Part shown: positions 58,301-64,000 of the stretch, one piece after another
Layout: the number at the start of each line of letters is the position of its first letter
Position numbering within the stretch: the stretch's first letter is position 1
Assembly (NCBI GenBank): GCA_950022295.1
Contig: OX465596.1
Span: forward strand, 218,891,501 to 218,955,500
Direction: 5' to 3'
Length of the DNA: 64,000 nt
Origin: Bromus sterilis
Taxonomy: Eukaryota > Streptophyta > Magnoliopsida > Poales > Poaceae
The notes under the pieces: generated by a model
Told to the model about the DNA's origin: nothing
The model's database searches: none
Seen by the model: the letters and a program-made list of their open reading frames with translations, nothing else
Translations under genes and position numbers: made by a program

Positions 58301-59837
58301 CATTCAAAGAATGCACTTGGGTTCTGGTTCTGGTTCTGGGTGAGGTATAGTTGACTATTTTGCCTGAAGGGTGGGTGAGTTTCACGGATTTGCCTTTGCA
58401 ATCCAGGTAGGCACTCTGTCTTGATAGACAATCCATGCCAAGGATGACATCAATATCTGAAGACTTGAGGGCTATGAGTGAAGCAAGGAATACTAAACCC
58501 TCAATTGCAATCTGATTACCATGGCTTACTCTATTAGTTTGCCATCTTGACCCTGGAGTTTGAATAATCATCGGGGTGGACAATTCAACAAAAGATAACT
58601 CATGACGAAGTGCATAACTTTCCGACATGAATGAATGAGATGCTCCTGGGTCGAAAAGAACGGAAGTAGGAACATAATTGACTGGGAGCGTACCAAGAAT
58701 GACGTCAGTAATGTCGTCTGTCTCTTCGGCGGCGATCTGGTTCACACGTCCACGAGTGGCGGGAGGAGCGGGTTTGGCGGTGTAGACCTTCTGGGGTGGC
58801 TTGCCACGACCATTGTTGTTGTTGTTTCCTCCGGCACGGGGTGGAGCATTCTGATGCTGGAGCTGGTTCTGGGGACATTCACGAGAATAGTGGCCTGCCT
58901 GACCACACTTGTAACAGGCTCCGAAAACAGTGCGTGGAGCTGGGTTGTTTGGTGGAGCTGGGTGGAACTGGGTTGGTGGACGAGGCGTCACATAGGATGG
59001 CCTCGGTGGGTTGTTCTGGCGGAACATACTGTTTGGGATCCAGATCTTGCGCTTCTGGGAGCCAGAACTGGATGAACTGTCATCTCTAGGGTGTTTGCGG
59101 AAATCGTTGGGGGTGTTCATGTCCTCGGCCTTGATGGCCTTGTTGACAAGGACCTGGAATGAGGCAAAGTCATGAAGGTTGAGCTCACGACGGAGTCCAG
59201 TGTTGAGGCCACGACGGAACCTCTCTTGCTTCTTTGCGTCGGTGGAGACTTCTTCGGTAGCATAACGAGCAAGTCGGTTGAACTCATGACTAAACTCGTC
59301 AACGGTCCTTCTGCCTTGAGTGAGGTTGCAGAACTCCTCATGCTTGCGGTCCATAAGACCCTTGGGAATGTGGTGCTCGCGGAAAGAAGTGCAGAATTCA
59401 TCCCAAGATGCAGGCGGTCCAACGGGACGCATATTCAGAAAGTTCTCCCACCAAGAGCTAGCTGCACCTTCGAGGTGATAGGTGGCATAGCTGACCTTGT
59501 CGCCATCTGCAACACGGCCTGCTTGGAGCTTCCTTTCGATGCTGCGAAGCCAGTCATCGGCGTCAAGGGGCTCGGTGGAGTAACTGAAAACCGGGGGATG
59601 AAGCCGGATGAAGTCGTTCAGGGACACCAACTCATTGCGCTGTTGAGTGGTGTTGCGTGCAATGACTTCCAGCAGGTGGTGAGAGTCTCGGCGGTTCGTC
59701 TCGACCTCCATCAGAACCTGGGCCATCGTGGGTGGGGGTGGAAGGTTGCCTTCCTCCTGGTCATTCCCACGACCTTGGTTATGACCAACCTGGCTACGGG
59801 TTCCTTGAGACATCCTGAGGTGAAAAACCAAAGTCAA
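55320..59837 (-). pseudogene. gag-pol polyprotein of chromovirus G (four in-frame stops)
   Basis: One frame of 1506 codons runs the full length with four premature stops (56394-56396, 55968-55970, 55722-55724 and 55716-55718) and ends TAA at 55320. The true start may be the ninth codon (MSQGTRSQ, 59813). Order: Gag (LDADDWLRSIERKLQ), CCHC knuckle CYKCGQAGHYSREC (near 58900), protease LFDPGASHSF (near 58650; the catalytic D-S-G reads D-P-G), RT with VVVYLDDILIYS (near 57700), RNase H (FEIYCDASRQGLG), integrase zinc finger (HPGSTKMYRDL, CDVC), catalytic Asp in FGMDFITG, Asp in INSDRGRLFTS, Glu in GQVERVNQ, and a C-terminal chromodomain (ILDSVERVTRRQKI, KVQWSHHSEREATWE). Two of the stops are consistent with C-to-T changes at CpG or CHG sites. 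The last codons overlap the 3' LTR. Confidence 0.94.
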
Positions 59838-60143
59838 ACAGACTTGATTGGGAGAGTCTAAACAAGGTATTTAAGTACTGGAAGGATTACAGAGCAAAGG
59901 AAGTAATCATCTTGACAACATGGTGATAAAGCATACAAGCCATATATTCACAAGTTGTCATACAAACCATACATCGTTTTAGTACAAGCACCAAGCTAAT
60001 ACAAACGTGATGAAGATGATACATCCTTCAGAGGCACTCTGACTTCCTATACATTATTTATCTAAGCCTCTGGAACTTAGACACCTTGCATACAATACAC
60101 TAAGATACTACTACATCCTCACTAAGTAAGACCACAGGCGGTC

Positions 60144-60923
60144 TCACTCATCTCCATCTCCATAGTAGTCCTCATAAAAGTTACCCGCGTATCCCGGTAG
60201 CTGGAGGTGACCATCGGAAAACACGGAGGCCTGTGGACCCTGATATCCATTTGGGCAAGGATGGGGCCTAGGTCCAGCGTAGGGTGGAAGCAAAGGACCA
60301 CGGGGTGGAAAAATGCCTCCAATCTCGGGCCAAGCAACTCGAGAAGGCATCTGAGTCCTCACTGGGTAGATAGCATCATGCTCGACTGATCCCACGCTCA
60401 CAAAGGGTGCCAAGAGTGTCAGTGCTCGATACAGACGAACACGGGTGGCGTGGAGCTCGAAACGGAGAGCGCGTGCATCACGATCTCTGTCACTAGCAAA
60501 CCTAGCAGTCATCTGAAGTGCTGGATCTTTTGCAGAGTGATCTGAGTAGAGTCCGGTGTAATATCCCTCTTCTCCTGGAAGTGCAGCAGGGATATAGCGG
60601 AAAGAAGTCTCTCTCAGCATAGTGTGCTCCTCTCTCAGCAGTGTCATACATGAGTATGCAGCATCCTGCACAGCCATGTTCTCGGTAACGCCAATGCCAT
60701 GTCCAAAGTGGATAGGCTGGGTGACACCAACGTGGTGCGGATAGATCCGAACAATGCAGTGGAACTGCGTCTGGTTGAAGTCGTGAAACTGCTCTTCGAC
60801 GGTGTACTCAGGGTACCACCGATATCCCACATAGGACATCATCTCGATCAACGTGGCGGGATGGCCACGCACACCGAGGCACCTGGTCAAACGAACAATC
60901 TGCCGAGGGGGAAGATCTGCCAT
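60144..60923 (-). CDS. Extra 259-codon ORF between the primer-binding site and gag of element G
   Basis: An intact ORF from MADLPPRQIV to an acidic end (EDYYGDGDE). I do not recognise a named family. Residues 38-99 follow the layout of a double-stranded-RNA-binding fold: YPEYTVEEQ, FNQTQFHCIVRI, then a Gly-rich turn FGHGIGVT and a helix MAVQDAAYSCMTLL. Residues 140-172 form a charged helix (RDRDARALRFELHATRVRLY), then a Pro/Gly-rich tail. It lies about 330 bases before gag in the same orientation. A broken ORF with similar layout precedes gag in element B. It could be an RNA-binding accessory protein of the element; that is inference from pattern only. Unlike gag-pol it has no stop, although G is decaying. 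Confidence 0.7.
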   Translation of the reverse strand: MADLPPRQIVRLTRCLGVRGHPATLIEMMSYVGYRWYPEYTVEEQFHDFNQTQFHCIVRIYPHHVGVTQPIHFGHGIGVTENMAVQDAAYSCMTLLREEHTMLRETSFRYIPAALPGEEGYYTGLYSDHSAKDPALQMTARFASDRDRDARALRFELHATRVRLYRALTLLAPFVSVGSVEHDAIYPVRTQMPSRVAWPEIGGIFPPRGPLLPPYAGPRPHPCPNGYQGPQASVFSDGHLQLPGYAGNFYEDYYGDGDE

Positions 60924-61328
60924 ATGAAACAGAAAGGAGTTTGCAAATGCATCAGATTATGAGATAAACCTGGAAGGACTCGGACAGCATAACGGCTGTA
61001 ATTGTAAGAAATGACAATTTCTTCCAATCATGAAAAACAGCACTTACATACGATGTAATAAAACAGGGAGCATAACCACTCTAACAAACCGATCACAACT
61101 TTCCTACGGCTACAAGGAAGCAAACAACGAGATGTTCTAATCAGACAGAGGAGAGCCTAGTCCTATCTTCCCGTAGAATAAGATGAGGGTGACTCAGAAC
61201 TCAGAACGAAGGGGGTAAGGAGAAAAAAAGAAGCCTTACGTTGTTCCCTTATATACCCAGAGTAACTATATAACTATGGAAGGCTAGACTCAACTTCGGC
61301 CAAGGCTACTAGTCCTACAGTCAGTCCT

Positions 61329-61340
61329 GCTCTGATACCA
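61329..61340 (-). other. Primer-binding site of element G
   Basis: The minus strand reads TGGTATCAGAGC four bases after the LTR end, followed by AGGACTGACTGTAGGAC, a phrase shared in part with elements B, C and E. Confidence 0.88.
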
Positions 61341-61344
61341 AGTC

Positions 61345-62997
61345 TGTCGGGACCCGGGGTTAGCGTATGCAAGTACAGCTAAGACATAGTCATATGGAGA
61401 GCCGAGAACCGTACCCACTTGTCTAAGCAGACAAGGCCAAGCACAGAACGTTCTCGGAAAGCATCGTACGTGAGGGGCATCCCATCCAGGCCGGATGATC
61501 AACTGAGATGGGTCCTCATCGTCCGCACACAAGTCTAATGATATGGGTGGTGAACTCCCATATTCACAGACAAGTCGCCTCAACCATACTATCGACTATC
61601 TCATAACTCTTACATAGACTTACTCCAGCCCGATCACTTAGTCGGGGTCTAGGGCGGGCTCGATCATACCACAAAGTGTGCACGAGACAGAGTCTCGACA
61701 ATCGCATCGCGATGCCCCAAGCTGCGCACATCTAAGGGCCACTTGGTGTATGAAAGACCGCCAGCCAGATCACAACTAAGGTCTCGAAAACCCATACAAA
61801 GACATGCATGTTATAAACATACACGCAGCACACATGCCTTGTATGAACAGTAGGTATCATTGCAATTCTCTACAAAGTATACAATTTTATTGATAACTCT
61901 TATAGAGTGCACACAGAGATCACAAACATGTGATCCAACATTACAACATAAGCGAAAGCAAATTATGTCTGAGTACAGACAAGTTTAACAAATGGCTTAA
62001 GAAGCCTTATTTAAACACAAGCCCTCCACGAGGGAACCAGTCGTCTGGCTGGGACTAGACTAGTTGTTCTTCAGTCGTCCAGCTCGATGAAGAAGCCACC
62101 TTCGGGGTCAGTGGCATCATCTAAAACATAGATTAAGCAAACGTGAGTACAAATTCGTACTCAGCAAGACTTACATAGGAGCTATACTACTCATGCATAT
62201 GTATCAAGGTAAAGGGAGGTGGGGTTCACTTGCAGAAGTGCCAGCTTTGACTTGGCTAATCCTGAACTACGAGTACCAGACTTTGAGGTAAGAAGCGTAC
62301 ACGAGTCCACTACTTCTCCAACCAATTACACCACTGTGGTGCCTTCCTCGACTTCCCCACGAGAAATCACGTCATAGCACTCACACATATCTTGGTGTGT
62401 TTTAGAAGTATCCTGTTCAAGTTGTCTAATAATGAAGCTAAGCTTTCCAAGCAGTCCATAACCGCGGACGCGGCTATTCGAATAGTTTTGTTAACCCTGC
62501 AGGGGTGTACCGCTACACACACATGATCATCATTTACCGCCTTTGATCTCGACACCATTCAAGGGGTGCCAGCGAGGATGCTCACCACAACTGTTACCTC
62601 ATAGCCGATCTATTAAATGCTGAAAAATTTTATGTGGCCCCATAATAATATAGACTAGCCACTTATAAAGTTTCAACATTTTTAAAATTCAAATGATTTG
62701 AATCTTAACTCAAATAGGGTTATTTCTTTAAATCCAAGGCACTGTTTGAATATTTGAAAAATCTATGAGCATGGGGTGGGTCCCACATCACTTGATATGT
62801 GATCATACTCATTTATAAGACTTTTCAAAATTCTAACATGAATTTTTGGAGAAGATTTTTATCTGGCCTTTTGAATTAATTCATCTGGGGGGGTTTCCTT
62901 CTCCCATTTGCTTTTGATTTTGAAATTTCCTTTGATTTATTTCATGAATGCAAAGTGAAATTGATCCTAGCACATTACCTAACAGAGGGTTCTGACA
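61345..62997 (-). repeat. 5' LTR of element G, 1653 bp (internally deleted)
   Basis: Same ends as the 3' LTR, but the segment matching 52549-54965, including the GC-rich leader, is missing between GCCGATCT and ATTAAATGCTG. The rest differs from the 3' LTR at few positions. Confidence 0.9.
62456..62511 (-). promoter_or_regulatory. Conserved LTR palindrome block, copy in the G 5' LTR
   Basis: As in the 3' LTR: CCATAACCGCGGACGCGG, CTATTCGAATAG, CCCTGCAGGGGTGTACC. Confidence 0.6.
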
Positions 62998-63002
62998 TAA
63001 TT

Positions 63003-64000
63003 AGACTAATTATACAGGGAGGGCCCACATGTCAGTGACTAATCCTATTTCCATTTTAACTTAATTTAATTACCGACAGGTGGGACCTAGTTGTAATAGA
63101 CACATGGATAATTAAACCATTTAATTAATTTAAAAGGGCACGGGCCCACATGTAAGTCTCAGCAGGGGTTATTTTTAGTTAAACATAACCTTGTTTAGTT
63201 AATAGGGGATGGGCCCGCTGTCAGTGGGTGATTAACACCTAACTAACCCAACTGACACGCCGGACCCACGCGCAGTGGCGCAGGGCCTCGCCGACGACGA
63301 ACAGTGCAGCCGGCGGCAAGCTAACGTTCGATTCAGGGGGCCATTTCGCGCGCCACCGGTCCCATCCGATTGAGCACTGCGCCGCGAGTCGATCTGAGGT
63401 GGTTGTGCAAGTTGGGAGGCACGGAGGTGAGCGCATGCCTAACAATGGCGGAGGGGGTCTCGGGCTCCAATGGCGGATCACGACACGGGATGAAATCGAG
63501 CGTGCTATAGGGTGGGATCGAACCTACGGGATGCCAGGAGCTTGATGGGGCCAAGGTCGTGCGCTAGAACGGCTTGGGAGCACGGCAACGTAAACAATGG
63601 CGACGGTCGGAGCAAAGCGAAAGGGGGTTTCGTCTAGAGAGTATTCGGGCGGCCGTGGCTGGTTGGTGACGGCTTTGGTGCTCACCGGGATCACGTAGGG
63701 GGTGGAAATCGGCTCGGGGAAGGCTTGGAGCTGCCGGAGTTTCTCAGGGATCTCGCAGCCCCGAGGTTGAAGAAGACGACGATGGCGTCCCCCGTGATGC
63801 GCCTCGGTCCGATTTCGCGCACAGTGTGAAGTATTCGACGTCGTTGAACGGCTTGGACAAGGCGACCGGGCCCGAGGAGGTCTCCGGCCACGGGAGTTCA
63901 CGGCAGCGGCGACGAGTGGTACGGGTGGGTTTTCCCCCGGTGAGTGTGAGGCGAGGAGGGAGGGCTAATGAACCTGGGGGTGTCTACGGGGTAGGGGGGT
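63003..64000 (-). mobile_element. LTR of element F, second part (runs off the window)
   Basis: After the duplicated TAATT the F sequence resumes with AT-rich DNA holding repeated GGGCCCACATGTCAGT-like phrases, then a GC-rich leader from about 63250 to the end. The ORFs here (for example 63524-63901, minus) are Pro/Arg-rich and look like the leader segments of the other LTRs; none is called a gene. Confidence 0.7.

Larger units (their letters stand above)
51281..62997 (-). mobile_element. Full-length chromovirus (Ty3/gypsy) element G, 11717 bp
   Basis: Both LTRs (51281-55342 and 61345-62997), a tRNA-Met primer-binding site (61329-61340), a purine tract (55343-55356), gag-pol and an extra ORF are present, and the perfect duplication TAATT flanks it (51276-51280 and 62998-63002). 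The chromodomain at the end of pol marks a chromovirus; long LTRs suggest the Tekay clade, which is inference. LTRs are nearly identical where both exist, so this is the youngest large insertion in the window, seated in element F. The 5' LTR has lost 2.4 kb. Confidence 0.92.

Noticed and set aside
61345..62997. The short right LTR of G as an unrelated solo LTR
   Set aside because: It adjoins the primer-binding site, shares both ends with the left LTR and shares the TAATT duplication.
1..64000. CRISPR array, bacterial operon, rRNA or tRNA gene
   Set aside because: No regular short spaced repeats, no Shine-Dalgarno-led gene series, and no rRNA or complete tRNA cloverleaf was seen; tRNA-like words occur only as primer-binding sites and in the LTR block discussed.

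Overview
The window is grass nuclear DNA, most likely Triticeae or a close Pooideae relative (wheat, barley or rye type). The reasons are a BARE/Angela/WIS-like copia solo LTR, very large Ty3/gypsy LTRs primed by initiator tRNA-Met, a plant L1-type LINE, a PIF/Harbinger element, and a piece of a plant glycolate-oxidase gene. I see no intact host gene. Apart from about 0.9 kb of gene fragment, the 64 kb is transposable elements stacked inside one another.

Left part (1-15843). A degraded gypsy element on the minus strand (here 'B') has a gag-protease remnant at 2641-4389, an upstream extra ORF at 5071-5820, a primer-binding site at 5907-5919 and a long LTR at 5925-11845. Two solo LTRs of one family ('A'), each with its own 5-bp target duplication, sit at 109-2437 and 8677-11220. 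B lies inside a second LTR of its own family (11846-13858), which lies inside the gag region of another gypsy element ('H', 13859-15843). H in turn interrupts a LINE.

Middle part (15844-26078). The LINE ORF2 (endonuclease, reverse transcriptase, zinc-binding tail) is read on the plus strand through three insertions: a 161-bp LTR-plus-PBS scrap, a PIF/Harbinger element whose Myb-like and DDE transposase coding regions lie on one reading frame across a short intron, and a 2.5-kb non-autonomous copia-like element with 157-159-bp LTRs. After the LINE comes a 5' fragment of a glycolate oxidase gene (exons 1 and 2, minus strand) with a frameshift.

Right part (26079-64000). Several related elements with 4-5-kb LTRs and short non-coding interiors (LARD-like) are nested: C (26079 onward), D (solo LTR, 33101-39573, itself holding an Angela/BARE-like solo LTR), E (40124 onward) and F (48457 onward, minus strand, running past the window end). 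Inside F sits G (51281-62997, TSD TAATT), an almost complete chromovirus with gag, protease, RT, RNase H, integrase and chromodomain in one frame broken by four stop codons. G also has an extra 259-codon ORF upstream of gag with a dsRNA-binding-fold-like pattern.

The most unusual signals lie inside the LTRs. (1) A split small reading frame, with matching splice-like borders, recurs in LTRs C, D, E and F. (2) A block of short palindromes recurs in the same relative orientation in LTR families A, B, C, D, E, F and G. (3) GC-rich gene-leader-like segments sit in the LTR leaders and differ wholesale between the two A copies. Coordinates were read by eye; no alignment or database search was run.
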